A stretch of 64,000 nt of DNA from Saccharothrix sp. NRRL B-16314 (GCF_000716595.1 NZ_JNXC01000002.1:248001-312000); one strand, 5' to 3'. Counted from the first letter of the stretch, positions 25,260 to 33,732 are shown. Translations and numbers: made by a program. Notes: generated by a model not told the origin, from the letters alone.

Positions 25260-26627
25260 TTAGACCTGTTTTACGGCGGCTAGCAGCTTGGTCAGCGAGT
25301 CCTTGGCGTCGCCGAACAGCATGGTGGTCTTCGGGTTGTAGAGCAGGCTGTTGTCCACGCCCGCGAAGCCCGGCCGCATCGAGCGCTTCATGAACACCAC
25401 GGCCTTCGCCCGGTCCACGTCGAAGATCGGCATGCCGTAGATGGGGCTGCTCGGCTCGTCCCGCGCGCCCGGGTTGACCACGTCGTTCGCCCCGACCACC
25501 AGCACCACGTCGACGCTGCCGATCCCCGGGTTGACGTCGTCCAGCTCCTTCAACTGCTCGTACGGCACGTCCGCCTCGGCGAGCAGGACGTTCATGTGGC
25601 CCGGCATCCGGCCGGCCACCGGGTGGATGCCGTAGTGCACGGTGATGCCGCGTTGTTCCAGCACGGCCGCCAGCTCCCGCGCGGCGTGCTGGCCCTGCGC
25701 CACGGCCAACCCGTAACCGGGGACCACGAGCACGGAATGGGCGTAGCCGAGCAGGATCGCGACGTCCTCGACCGTGCCGGAGCGCACGGTCCGGTGCTCG
25801 TCGGTCTGCGCTGCCGCCGCGGTGGGTTTGAACGCGCCGAACAGGATGTTGGTCAGCGGCCGGCCCATCGCCTGGGCCATCAGCCGGGTCAGGATGGTGC
25901 CGGACGCGCCGACGAGCGTGCCCGCGACGATCAGCAGGGTGTTGGCCAGCACGTAACCGGACGCGGCCACGGCCAGCCCGGTGAACGCGTTGAGCAGCGA
26001 GATCGCGATCGGCACGTCCGCGCCGCCCACCGGCAGCACGAACAGCACGCCCAGCGCGAGACCCGCCAACGCCAGCAGCACCAGCAGCAGGCCGCTCCCG
26101 CTGACCACGACGGACAGCGCCAGCAGCACGCTCGCCGCCGCCACGCCGATGCTCACCGCCTGGCCCGCCGGCAGCAGCACCGGCCGGGTGGTCATGATCT
26201 CCTGGAGCTTGAGGAACGTGACCACGCTGCCGGAGAAGCTGACCGAGCCGATCAGCACGGTGAGCACGGTGGCGACCTGGAACAGCACCGAGCCGTCCGG
26301 GACCTCCAGGAACTCGGTCAACGCCACCAGGGCCGCCGCCGCGCCGCCCACGCCGTTGAACAGCGCCACCATCTGCGGGATGGCGGTCATCTTCACCGAC
26401 CGCGCCGCCGGGATGCCCACCGCGACACCCGCCGCGACGGCGAGCAGGATCAGCAGTTCGTTGTGGACCGCGCCGTGGACGTACGCCGTGACCACGGCGA
26501 GCGCCATGCCCGCCGCGCCGAGCAAGTTGCCCGCACGGGCGTACTTCGGCGTGCTCAGGCCCTTGAGCGCCAGCACGAAGCACAGGGCCGCCGCCAGGTA
26601 CGCGAGTTGGACCCAGGTCGGGCTCAT
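25260..26627 (-). CDS. pntB: NAD(P) transhydrogenase subunit beta (Re/Si-specific)
   Basis: The 455-aa subunit has about eight or nine membrane helices, then the NADP(H)-binding domain III (VPGYGLAVAQGQHAARELA, HPVAGRMPGHMNVLLAEADVPYE, VVLVVGANDVVNPGA). With PntA it couples proton entry to hydride transfer from NADH to NADP+, supplying NADPH. The ATG overlaps the pntAB stop. GlyXGlyXXAla/Val-type residues in domain III look intact. Confidence 0.95.
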   Translation of the reverse strand: MSPTWVQLAYLAAALCFVLALKGLSTPKYARAGNLLGAAGMALAVVTAYVHGAVHNELLILLAVAAGVAVGIPAARSVKMTAIPQMVALFNGVGGAAAALVALTEFLEVPDGSVLFQVATVLTVLIGSVSFSGSVVTFLKLQEIMTTRPVLLPAGQAVSIGVAAASVLLALSVVVSGSGLLLVLLALAGLALGVLFVLPVGGADVPIAISLLNAFTGLAVAASGYVLANTLLIVAGTLVGASGTILTRLMAQAMGRPLTNILFGAFKPTAAAAQTDEHRTVRSGTVEDVAILLGYAHSVLVVPGYGLAVAQGQHAARELAAVLEQRGITVHYGIHPVAGRMPGHMNVLLAEADVPYEQLKELDDVNPGIGSVDVVLVVGANDVVNPGARDEPSSPIYGMPIFDVDRAKAVVFMKRSMRPGFAGVDNSLLYNPKTTMLFGDAKDSLTKLLAAVKQV

Positions 26628-26956
26628 TTCCCGGTCTCCTTGTGCCCGTTGCCCTGTGCCTCGACCGCCTTGGCCGCCTTGACCGGCTTGTGGCCCTTGA
26701 ACATCTCCAGCATCCGGTCGGTCACGACGAAGCCGCCCACCACGTTGACCGTGGCCAGGAAGACGGCCGCCAGGCCCAGCGCGATCTCCAGCGCGTGCTC
26801 GGCACGGCCGGTGATGAGGATGGCGCCGACCAGGATCACGCCGTGGATCGCGTTCGCGCCGGACATCAGCGGCGTGTGGAGGATGGTGGACACCTTCGAC
26901 ACGACCTCGAAGCCGACGAACACGGCCAGCACGAAGATCGTCAACAGGTCGATCAC
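26624..26956 (-). CDS. pntAB: NAD(P) transhydrogenase subunit alpha, membrane part
   Basis: The 110-aa three-helix subunit (LLTIFVLAVFVGFEVVSKVSTILHTPLMSGANAIHGVIL) is the domain II-A piece of the split alpha subunit. GGAGGG lies 7-8 nt before the GTG. It overlaps both neighbours by four bases (pntAA stop and pntB start), a tightly coupled operon. Confidence 0.94.
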   Translation of the reverse strand: MIDLLTIFVLAVFVGFEVVSKVSTILHTPLMSGANAIHGVILVGAILITGRAEHALEIALGLAAVFLATVNVVGGFVVTDRMLEMFKGHKPVKAAKAVEAQGNGHKETGK

Positions 26957-28050
26957 GGCAGCTCCCTCCTCAGCTCGCCCGCGTGCGTGAGGCAGCAGCC
27001 GGACAGCACCTCGTCGGTGAGGTCGGGGGCCACCCCGCCGTCCTTGGTCATCATCAGCAGCAGGTTGGCCACGTTGCGCGCGTACAGCCTGCTGGCGTGC
27101 ACCGGCATGGTGCTGGGCATGTTCTTCGCGCCGTACACCAGCACCTCGCCGACCCAGACGTCCTCGCCGGGGCTGCTCGCGGTCACGTTGCCGCCGGACT
27201 CGGCGGCCAGGTCGACCACCACCGAACCGGGGGCCATGGCCTTGAGCATGTCGGTGGTGACCAGCACCGGCGCCTTGCGGCCGGGGATGGCGGCGGTGGA
27301 GATGACCACGTCGGACGCGGCGACCCGTTCCGCGATCAGCTCGCGCTGCCGTTCCAGGAACGTCTCCGACTGGGCCTCCGCGTAGACGCCCTGCTGCGTT
27401 TCGAGGTCCAGTTCGAGGAACCGCGCGCCGAGGCTCTTGACCTCGTCCTTGGCCGCCGCGCGGATGTCGTACGCCTCGACCACCGCGCCGAGGCGCCGGG
27501 CGGTGGCGATGGCCTGGAGACCGGCGACGCCGGCGCCGAGGACGAGCACCTTGGCCGGCGGGATGGTGCCGGCCGCGGTGGTGAACATGGGGAGGAACTT
27601 CGGCAGCCGGTTGGCCGCCTCGATCACCGCGCGGTAGCCCGCGACCAGTGCCTGGGAGGACAGGGCGTCGACGGACTGCGCCCTCGTCACCCGCGGCAGC
27701 AGGTCGAGGCTGAACGCGGTGACCTTGTTGGCCTTCAGCACCTCGATCAGCTCCGGCTCGGCGTTCGGCTGGAGGAAGCTGATCGTGATGTCGCCCTCGC
27801 GGAGGGCGGCGGCCTGGTCGGGGGTCGGTGGCTGGACGGAGACGATCACATCGGATCGACCGGCCGGGTGGTCGGTGATGATGTTCGCACCGGCTGCGCG
27901 GTAGGCGGCATCCGAGGCGTGGGCGTGTGCGCCCGCCCCGGATTGCACGTCCACCGTGAGTCCGGCACCGATCAGCGTGGTCACCGTTTCCGGTAGACCG
28001 GCGACGCGGCGCTCGGCGGGCCGAGCCTCGACGGGTATGCCCACTCTCAC
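26953..28050 (-). CDS. pntAA: NAD(P) transhydrogenase subunit alpha, NAD-binding part
   Basis: The 365-aa soluble domain I resembles alanine dehydrogenase. It has an N-terminal half ending in FTTAAGTIPPAKVLVLGAGVAGLQAIATARRLGAVVEAYDIR (NAD Rossmann motif GAGVAG) and the mobile-loop region. It binds NAD(H) on the cytosolic side of the PntAA-AB-B complex. It is first in the operon and begins with GTG. Confidence 0.95.
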   Translation of the reverse strand: MRVGIPVEARPAERRVAGLPETVTTLIGAGLTVDVQSGAGAHAHASDAAYRAAGANIITDHPAGRSDVIVSVQPPTPDQAAALREGDITISFLQPNAEPELIEVLKANKVTAFSLDLLPRVTRAQSVDALSSQALVAGYRAVIEAANRLPKFLPMFTTAAGTIPPAKVLVLGAGVAGLQAIATARRLGAVVEAYDIRAAAKDEVKSLGARFLELDLETQQGVYAEAQSETFLERQRELIAERVAASDVVISTAAIPGRKAPVLVTTDMLKAMAPGSVVVDLAAESGGNVTASSPGEDVWVGEVLVYGAKNMPSTMPVHASRLYARNVANLLLMMTKDGGVAPDLTDEVLSGCCLTHAGELRRELP

Positions 28051-28153
28051 GGAGAGTCACCCTAGTCCGGCGAAGGTGATCTACGCCACAGGCGGGCGTT
28101 AACAGTACCCGTACGTACGTCTTGCTGAGACCTCGCCGTGCTCCACGGACGGC

Positions 28154-29320
28154 TCAGTGGATCACGGGGCAGACGCCTTCGGTATCGCCGGCGAAGAAGT
28201 TCGGCACCAGTTCGCGCTTGTCGTAGTACCGGTGGAAGACGCTCGTGATGCCGCTCGACATCGGCGGCACGATCCACGTCCAGTCCGCCGGGCACGACCG
28301 GCCCGCCTCCTCCTCCTTCTTGAGGTGGGTGAGGAAGCGGTCGGACTCGGTGTGGTGGTCGGTGATCGTCACCCCCGCGGCCGAGAACGAGTGGAGCACC
28401 GCGCGGTTCAGCTCGACCAGCACCCGGTCCTTCCACAGCGTCCGCACCGACGACGTGTCGAGGCCCATCCGCCGGCCCAGGTAGGGCAGCAGGTCGTACC
28501 GGTCGGCGTCGGCGAAGTTCCGGGCGCCGATCTCGGTGCCCATGTACCAGCCGTTGAACGGCGCGGCCGGGTAGTCGATCCCGCCGATCCGCAGCCGCAT
28601 GTTGCTGATCGCGGGCACGGCGTGCCAGCGCAGGCCCAGTTCGGCGAGCCACGGCAGCTCGGGGTGCGCGATGTGGACTTCCAGCACGGCGTCCGGCGGC
28701 AGTTCGACCATGGACGGTTCGGCGTCCTCCCGTTCCACGATCAGCGGGAGCACGTCGAACGGGCCTCTTCGCGCGGGCGGGCGCCACCCCATCCCGACGG
28801 CCAGGTCGGTCAGCTCGACGTTGCGCCGGTCGCCCAGCACGCCGCCGTCCGGGCCGACGTAGCCCGCGTAGCGGATCAGCTGCTCGTTGCGGATCCGCGG
28901 CGCGGGCCGACCGGGCTCGTCCGGCGCGAACACGGTGATCGCCGGGCGGACCTTGCCGCCGTTGGCGGCGAGCTTGAGGTGCTCCACACACTCGTCCGCG
29001 ATCTCCTTGGGATCGCGCAGGTCGCGCAGGTCGCGGACCTTGAGGCTGCGCCAGTAGAGCCGGCCGATGCAGCGCGCGCTGTTGCGCCACGCGACCCGCG
29101 CGCCGAACGTGAGCTCTTCGGGTGTGTGGCGGTACGTGCCGGTGGCGGCGACCTCGGCGTGCACCTCGGCGAGGCGGTGTTCGACGGGGCCGAGTTCGGG
29201 GTTCTCGGCGTGGTGCCGGCGGAGGAAGTCATCGGCCTCGGCGAGGTCGACGGTGTTCTCGCACCTGGGGGTCCCGCGCAGGGGGATGGCTTCAGCCGGA
29301 CACAAGGGGACGGGGGCCAT
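28154..29320 (-). CDS. nos: Nitric oxide synthase oxygenase (bacterial NOS)
   Basis: This 388-aa stand-alone haem oxygenase domain makes NO from L-arginine with electrons from a host reductase, since there is no fused reductase domain. Cys84 in WRNSARCIGRLYW is the axial haem ligand. The substrate-site segments APFNGWYMGTEIGARNFAD and WTWIVPPMSSGITSVFHRYY are intact. In actinomycetes bNOS is linked to stress protection or nitration chemistry; the nearby P450 (34.8 kb) is not of recognised nitrating type. The ATG start lies about 180 nt downstream of a CRP-like palindrome. Confidence 0.95.
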   Translation of the reverse strand: MAPVPLCPAEAIPLRGTPRCENTVDLAEADDFLRRHHAENPELGPVEHRLAEVHAEVAATGTYRHTPEELTFGARVAWRNSARCIGRLYWRSLKVRDLRDLRDPKEIADECVEHLKLAANGGKVRPAITVFAPDEPGRPAPRIRNEQLIRYAGYVGPDGGVLGDRRNVELTDLAVGMGWRPPARRGPFDVLPLIVEREDAEPSMVELPPDAVLEVHIAHPELPWLAELGLRWHAVPAISNMRLRIGGIDYPAAPFNGWYMGTEIGARNFADADRYDLLPYLGRRMGLDTSSVRTLWKDRVLVELNRAVLHSFSAAGVTITDHHTESDRFLTHLKKEEEAGRSCPADWTWIVPPMSSGITSVFHRYYDKRELVPNFFAGDTEGVCPVIH

Positions 29321-29496
29321 GGCGGCACACCGTAGTTGCCCTTTCGAGGTTGTTGCACCGCCGCCTCAGGCACAAAGGGGGCAGCGCACCGGCTCGTTGA
29401 TTGCGCATCGTGAGCGCTTGATCCAGCGAAAGGGTGACGCATCCTGGGAAAACGAGTGATGTTGGATCGTTACCCGCTCGAATCACGCCGGTGACC

Positions 29497-29512
29497 TGTG
29501 ATTTACATCACA
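29497..29512. promoter_or_regulatory. CRP/FNR-family type palindrome upstream of nos
   Basis: TGTGATTTACATCACA is a perfect 6-4-6 palindrome and an exact match to the TGTGA-N6-TCACA core bound by CRP-type regulators. It lies in the 200-nt gap upstream of nos and just after the FAD-monooxygenase stop. Confidence 0.7.
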
Positions 29513-29520
29513 AGTCATTT

Positions 29521-30621
29521 TCACCTATCGAGTGACAACTCCGGCGGGACCCAGCCGAAGTACTTCGCCATCCCGCGAACCCCCGCCTTCGCGGGCACCG
29601 CCCGCATGGCCGCGTCGCGCAGTGCCACCGCCACCGGGTTGCGCAGCTTGTGCCCCACCCGCCCGAGCGCCCTGGACGCCTTGGCGATCGACTGGGTGCG
29701 CGGACGGCGCTGCCGGTCGTACTCGGCGAGCGCGCCCGGCACGTCCGCCCGAGCGCACGCGGCGGCCAGCACCACCGCGTCCTCGATCGCCATGCACGCG
29801 CCCTGCCCGAGGTATGGCGTCATCGCGTGGGCGGCGTCGCCGAGCAGCGCCACCCGGCCCCGGACGAAGGTCGGCAGCGGCGTCGCCAACTCGTGGATGT
29901 CGTGCCGGAGCACGGTCTCCGGCGGGGTCGCGTCGAACAGCGCCGGGATCGGGTGGTGCCAGTCGCCGACGAGCCGGCGGGCCTCGCCCCACTCGTCGTC
30001 CGAACGCCCGCCGGCGGGCGCGACCGTGGCCGCGTACCAGCACACCCGCCCGTCACCCAGCGGCAGCACGCCGAACTCCGTCCCCGGCCCGAGCGTCTGG
30101 CTGATCTCGAGGTCCGCAGGGAACTCCGCCCTCGTCACGCTCCGCCACGCCGTCGTGCCCGCGTACACCGGCTGGGGCAGGTCGGGGAACAACGCCTGCC
30201 TGATCCGGCTGCGGATGCCGTCCGCCGCCACGACCAGGTCCGCGTCGAGGTCGTCCACCGACCGCACCTCGGCATCGGTGACCAGGCACGACTCGGGCAA
30301 CGCCGACCGCAGCACCCGGTGCAGGTCCGCGCGGTGCACGGCCACCACGTGCTCCAGCTGGGTCGCGTCCACCCGCGTCAACGACCGCCCCCTCGGGTCG
30401 CGGATGCCGCCGGCCACCCGCGGCGTGCCGATCCGCCGCACGTCGTCGGCCAACCCCAGCACCGCCAACGCCCGCATCGCGTTCGGCATGACGCCCACAC
30501 CGGCGCCGACCTCGCCGAACTCCGGCGCGCGCTCCAGCACGGACACCTCCCACCCGGTCTTGTGCAACGCCACCGCCGCCGTGACCCCGCCGAGGCCACC
30601 ACCCACCACGACCGCCTTCAT
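29521..30621 (-). CDS. FAD-dependent monooxygenase (PF01494-type)
   Basis: The 366-aa aromatic-hydroxylase-like flavoprotein shows the FAD motif VVVGGGLGGVTAAVALHKTGWEVSVLER at the N-terminus, the DG segment VVAADGIRSRIRQALF, and GDAAHAMTPYLGQGACMAIEDA near the C-terminus. It probably hydroxylates a small aromatic or drug-like substrate. AGGAG precedes the ATG. It is divergent from a TetR gene across two palindromic operators, so the TetR very likely controls it. Confidence 0.9.
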   Translation of the reverse strand: MKAVVVGGGLGGVTAAVALHKTGWEVSVLERAPEFGEVGAGVGVMPNAMRALAVLGLADDVRRIGTPRVAGGIRDPRGRSLTRVDATQLEHVVAVHRADLHRVLRSALPESCLVTDAEVRSVDDLDADLVVAADGIRSRIRQALFPDLPQPVYAGTTAWRSVTRAEFPADLEISQTLGPGTEFGVLPLGDGRVCWYAATVAPAGGRSDDEWGEARRLVGDWHHPIPALFDATPPETVLRHDIHELATPLPTFVRGRVALLGDAAHAMTPYLGQGACMAIEDAVVLAAACARADVPGALAEYDRQRRPRTQSIAKASRALGRVGHKLRNPVAVALRDAAMRAVPAKAGVRGMAKYFGWVPPELSLDR

Positions 30622-30630
30622 CCCACTCCT

Positions 30631-30668
30631 TCTACAGCTGTAGATGACCGGTACTCTACAGCTGTAGA
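30631..30668. promoter_or_regulatory. Twin perfect palindromes between a FAD monooxygenase and its TetR gene
   Basis: TCTACAGCTGTAGA occurs twice (30631-30644 and 30655-30668), each a perfect 14-bp palindrome, with centres 24 bp apart. They occupy the 60-nt divergent gap and abut the Shine-Dalgarno of both genes. This is the layout of a TetR-type autoregulated switch. Confidence 0.9.
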
Positions 30669-30681
30669 AGGAGGACGCACT

Positions 30682-31272
30682 GTGACGGAGCGCATGGCCG
30701 CACTGGCCGACGCGGCGATCCACGTGGTGGCCACCAAGGGCATGCGCGGGCTGACCCACCGCGCGGTGGACGCCCAGGCGGGCGTGCCCACCGGCTCCAC
30801 CTCCGCCTACTTCCGCACCCGCAAGGCCCTGGTGGAAGGCGTGGTCCAGCGGCTGGCCGACCTGGACAACGCCGAGGTGGAAGAGGTCGGCACGACCGCC
30901 CCGCTCGACCCGGACCGGCTCGCCGAGGGCATCGCGCACGTGCTCGACCAGTGGATGACCACCGGCCGCGAACGCACCCTGGCCCGGTACGCGTGCCTGC
31001 TCGAGGCCACCCACCACCCCGAGCTGCGCGGCATCCTGGCCCACGGCGAACGGCCGCGCGCCCAGGCCAAGGCGATGCTGGCCGCTGCGGGGGCGGAGGA
31101 CCCGGAGCGGCAGGGCCGTGAGCTGGTGGCGTTCGTCGACGGCCTGCTGTTCGACCGGCTGGTCGGCGCGGGAGCGCTCGGCGCACCCACCCCCGGCACC
31201 CCGGAGAGCCGCGCCGAACTGGCCCAGGCGGTGCGCGCGGCGTTGCGCGGCGTGCTCGGACCGCGTCCCTGA
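30682..31272 (+). CDS. TetR-family regulator of the divergent FAD monooxygenase
   Basis: The 196-aa protein has the TetR helix-turn-helix (MRGLTHRAVDAQAGVPTGSTSAYFRTRKALVEGVVQRL) and a helical ligand-binding C-domain. AAGGAGG precedes the GTG. The twin palindromes just upstream are its probable operators. The promoter of the glycosyltransferase leader begins at its stop codon. Confidence 0.92.
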   Translation: MTERMAALADAAIHVVATKGMRGLTHRAVDAQAGVPTGSTSAYFRTRKALVEGVVQRLADLDNAEVEEVGTTAPLDPDRLAEGIAHVLDQWMTTGRERTLARYACLLEATHHPELRGILAHGERPRAQAKAMLAAAGAEDPERQGRELVAFVDGLLFDRLVGAGALGAPTPGTPESRAELAQAVRAALRGVLGPRP

Positions 31273-31292
31273 AAACCACTCGCGGCCGTCGC

Positions 31293-31298
31293 TATCGT
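31293..31298 (+). promoter_or_regulatory. Probable promoter of the glycosyltransferase leader
   Basis: TATCGT lies 6 nt before the ATG of the leader peptide, which places the transcription start at or near the ATG (a leaderless leader ORF). An A-rich TGAAAA is at -35 spacing (31270-31275). Confidence 0.5.
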
Positions 31299-31304
31299 GG
31301 ACGC

Positions 31305-31334
31305 ATGTGGGCATTCCAGGTCTTCTACCTCTGA
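31305..31334 (+). CDS. Nine-codon leader peptide MWAFQVFYL upstream of the glycosyltransferase
   Basis: ATG TGG GCA TTC CAG GTC TTC TAC CTC TGA is a complete mini-ORF rich in aromatic residues. It starts 6 nt after a -10-like box and ends on the base before a long hairpin. Position, size and the downstream drug-modifying gene fit a ribosome-sensing leader. No protein function is expected beyond being translated. Confidence 0.55.
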   Translation: MWAFQVFYL

Positions 31335-31386
31335 GTTCGGATCAGCCGTCAACCCCCACGCGCACCGCGTGACGGGGTCTTCGAAC
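31335..31386 (+). promoter_or_regulatory. Long hairpin after the leader peptide, candidate attenuator
   Basis: GTTCGGA (31335-31341) can pair with TCTTCGAAC (31378-31386) around inner stems CCGTC/GACGG (31346-31350 with 31371-31375) and ACGCG/CGCGT (31358-31362 with 31366-31370). The 5' arm begins directly after the leader stop, so a ribosome held on the leader would prevent pairing. GGATC (31339-31343) with GATCC (31387-31391) is a competing pairing. Confidence 0.55.
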
Positions 31387-31412
31387 GATCCCTCTGCTCA
31401 GTGGAGATTCCC

Positions 31413-32570
31413 TTGTCGCACATCGCTTTTCTCAACATCCCCGGCCACGGCCACGTCAACCCGACGCTGCCCGTCGTCACCGAGCTGGTGAACCGGGGCC
31501 ACCGGGTCAGCTACGCCGTCGACCCGGGGTTCGCGGACATCGTCCGGCAGGCGGGCGCCACCCCGGTCGTCTACCCGACCACGCTGCCCACCGACGACCA
31601 GGAGTGGCCGGCCGGCATGGCGGCGGCCATGCACCTGTTCCTGACCGAGGCCAAGGCCGTGCTGCCGGTGCTGGAGGCCGCTTTCGCGGACGACCGGCCG
31701 GACCTCGTCGTGTACGACATCGGCGCGTGGACCGCGCGCCTGCTCGCGGACCGCTGGGGCGTGCCGGCGATCCAGTTCTCCCCCACCTTCGTCGCGTACG
31801 AGGGCTGGGAGGACGACATGGGCGACCTCATCGACGACGAGGTCCGCGCGTTCTACGCCGAGCTGGACGAGTGGCTGGCGGCCGAGGGCGTGTCGATCCC
31901 GGCGCCGACGTACGTGAGCCACCCGGATCGGGCGGTGGTGAGCATCGCGCGGTCGTTCCAGCCGAACAGCGGGTCCGTGCACCCGAAGTACACGTTCGTG
32001 GGTCCGTGCCTGGACGACCGCGCGTTCCAGGGCACCTGGGAGCCGGCGGACGACCGGCCGGTGCTGCTCGTGTCGTTCGGCTCGGCCTACACCAACGAAC
32101 CGGGCATCTACCGCCGGTGCTTCGAGGCGTTCGGCGACCTCGACTGGCAGGTCGTGATCAACATCGGCAAGTTCGTCGACCCGGCCGAGCTGGGCGAGCC
32201 GCCGGCGAACGTCGAGCTGCACCGGTGGGTGCCGCAGCTGGCGATCCTGGCCCACGCCAAGGTGTTCATCACGCACAGCGGCATGGGCGGCTCGATGGAG
32301 GGCCTGTACCACGGCGTGCCGATGATCGGCGTGCCCGCGATCGGCGAGCAGGTCATGAACGCGATGCGGCTCGTGGACCTCGGCGTCGGCAGGCACGTCC
32401 CGCGCGACGAGGTCACCGCGGAAGGGCTGCGCTCCGCCGTGCTGGAACTGGCCGACGACCCGGGTGTGGCCGAACGGCTCGCCGCGATCAAGGCGGAGAT
32501 CCGGGCGGCCGGTGGCACGCCGGCGGCGGCCGACGTGATCGAGTCCGAGTTGCGGCGGTCGGGGCGTTGA
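31413..32570 (+). CDS. mgt: Macrolide-family glycosyltransferase (MGT/OleD-like, GT1)
   Basis: This 385-aa GT-B enzyme transfers sugar from UDP-glucose to macrolides or other aglycones; the OleD/MGT group inactivates macrolides. Seen: N-terminal HIAFLNIPGHGHVNPTLPVV with the catalytic His region, and the C-terminal donor-binding signature HRWVPQLAILAHAKVFITHSGMGGSMEGLYHGVPMIGVP...EQ. The TTG at 31413 is preferred because GGAGA lies 5 nt upstream and the family starts SHIAFLN; an in-frame GTG at 31401 overlaps that site. Expression is probably controlled by the upstream leader and hairpin. Confidence 0.88.
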   Translation: MSHIAFLNIPGHGHVNPTLPVVTELVNRGHRVSYAVDPGFADIVRQAGATPVVYPTTLPTDDQEWPAGMAAAMHLFLTEAKAVLPVLEAAFADDRPDLVVYDIGAWTARLLADRWGVPAIQFSPTFVAYEGWEDDMGDLIDDEVRAFYAELDEWLAAEGVSIPAPTYVSHPDRAVVSIARSFQPNSGSVHPKYTFVGPCLDDRAFQGTWEPADDRPVLLVSFGSAYTNEPGIYRRCFEAFGDLDWQVVINIGKFVDPAELGEPPANVELHRWVPQLAILAHAKVFITHSGMGGSMEGLYHGVPMIGVPAIGEQVMNAMRLVDLGVGRHVPRDEVTAEGLRSAVLELADDPGVAERLAAIKAEIRAAGGTPAAADVIESELRRSGR

Positions 32571-32609
32571 TCAGTCAGGCCTGAAGTAGTCGGGCCTGAA
32601 GTGAGCGTG

Positions 32610-32640
32610 ACGGGGGCGGTGCTCCGCGCACCGCCCCCGT
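32610..32640. terminator. Terminator between convergent mgt and the XRE gene
   Basis: A perfect 12-bp stem (ACGGGGGCGGTG at 32610-32621 with 32629-32640) and 7-nt loop lie 40 nt after mgt and 4 nt after the XRE stop on the other strand. A short direct repeat (GGCCTGAAGT-like, twice) precedes it. Confidence 0.8.
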
Positions 32641-32644
32641 TCGT

Positions 32645-32884
32645 CTACGCGGATCTCTCCGAACTGCCCAGGCGCGGGAACGGGTCGGTCGAGAAGACGA
32701 CCTCCACCGGCACCTCGAAGTACTGCGCGATGCGCAGCGCCAGGTACAGGCTCGGGCTGTACTCGCCCCGCTCCAGGTAGCCCACGGTCTGGTAGTGGAT
32801 GCCCAACGCCTCGGACAGCTGTCGGCGGGACACACCCCGTTCCGCGCGCAGCATCGCGATCCGGTTGTAGACGCTTTCGCTCAT
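32645..32884 (-). CDS. XRE/HipB-type helix-turn-helix regulator
   Basis: This 79-aa small DNA-binding protein (RIAMLRAERGVSRRQLSEALGIHYQTVGYLERGEYSPSLYLALRIAQYFEVPVEVVFS) is a single HTH_3 domain of the YozG/regulator type that accompanies ABC exporters. Its ATG overlaps the permease stop (ATGA). It is the last gene of the three-gene ABC operon and probably its autoregulator. Confidence 0.9.
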   Translation of the reverse strand: MSESVYNRIAMLRAERGVSRRQLSEALGIHYQTVGYLERGEYSPSLYLALRIAQYFEVPVEVVFSTDPFPRLGSSERSA

Positions 32885-33732
32885 CGCACCCTCTGCATCG
32901 CCGCCTGACGGCGCTGCTCCATCTCCGCGCCGGACTCCCGGCGGGCCATCCGACGCAGGATCGTAGGCGCCAGCAGGAAACCGACCACCGCCCACACCCC
33001 CAGCACGCCGATCATCTCCATGATCCGCCACGACCCGCCGATCTCCGCCGCCCCGGCCGAGTCCGGCAGCAGCGCAGCCCTGGTGCCGTGGCCGGTCCAG
33101 TAGATCGGGAACACCTGGGCCACGCCCTGCAACCAGCCGGGCATCGCGGTGATCGGGTAGAAGATGCCCGAGATCGCCGTGAGGCCCATCATCGGCAGCA
33201 TCGTGATGCCCATCGCGCTGCCCGGGCTCTTGGTGATCGACCCGGCGACCGCGCCCCACGGCAGGGTCGACAGCATGCCGAGCGCCAGCGCCCCGAGCAG
33301 GGCGAGCAGTCCGCCCGCGCCCGCGTCCGCCAGCACGTTCACCAGGAACAGGCCGGGCACCAGGATCACCAGCAGGCTGACCGTGACGTCCAGGGACGTC
33401 TGCACGGTCCGGCCGACCAGGTAGCCGACCATGCCGTGCGGCACCGCCTTCGCGCGCAGCAGCGTGCCGTCCTCGCGGTTGAGCGAGAGCTGGCCGGCCG
33501 GTCCGACGAGACCGCCCATCACGACGGACAGGCCGAGCATGCTCGGCAGCGTGAGCGCGGCCAGCGTGACGCCGGTGGCTTCGACGTCCGAGTCCCGCTG
33601 GAACCACAGCACGGTCAGGAACGCGATGGAGACGACGAGGTTGTACACCTGGTCTTCGCTGCCCAGGGAGTGGCGGAACTCGCGCACCCCTCGGTGGAGG
33701 CCCAGCCGGATGCCGTGCGCCGTGGCGTTCAC
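32881..33732 (-). CDS. ABC-2 type transporter permease
   Basis: The 283-aa membrane protein has about six helices (YNLVVSIAFLTVLWFQ, LTLPSMLGLSVVMGGLVG, SLDVTVSLLVILVPGLFLV, GLLALLGALALGMLSTLPWGAVAG, GITMLPMMGLTAISGIFYPITAMP, IGVLGVWAVVGFLLAPTIL). It pairs with the ATPase encoded upstream (GTGA overlap) to export an unknown compound, possibly an antibiotic. Confidence 0.88.
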   Translation of the reverse strand: MNATAHGIRLGLHRGVREFRHSLGSEDQVYNLVVSIAFLTVLWFQRDSDVEATGVTLAALTLPSMLGLSVVMGGLVGPAGQLSLNREDGTLLRAKAVPHGMVGYLVGRTVQTSLDVTVSLLVILVPGLFLVNVLADAGAGGLLALLGALALGMLSTLPWGAVAGSITKSPGSAMGITMLPMMGLTAISGIFYPITAMPGWLQGVAQVFPIYWTGHGTRAALLPDSAGAAEIGGSWRIMEMIGVLGVWAVVGFLLAPTILRRMARRESGAEMEQRRQAAMQRVR

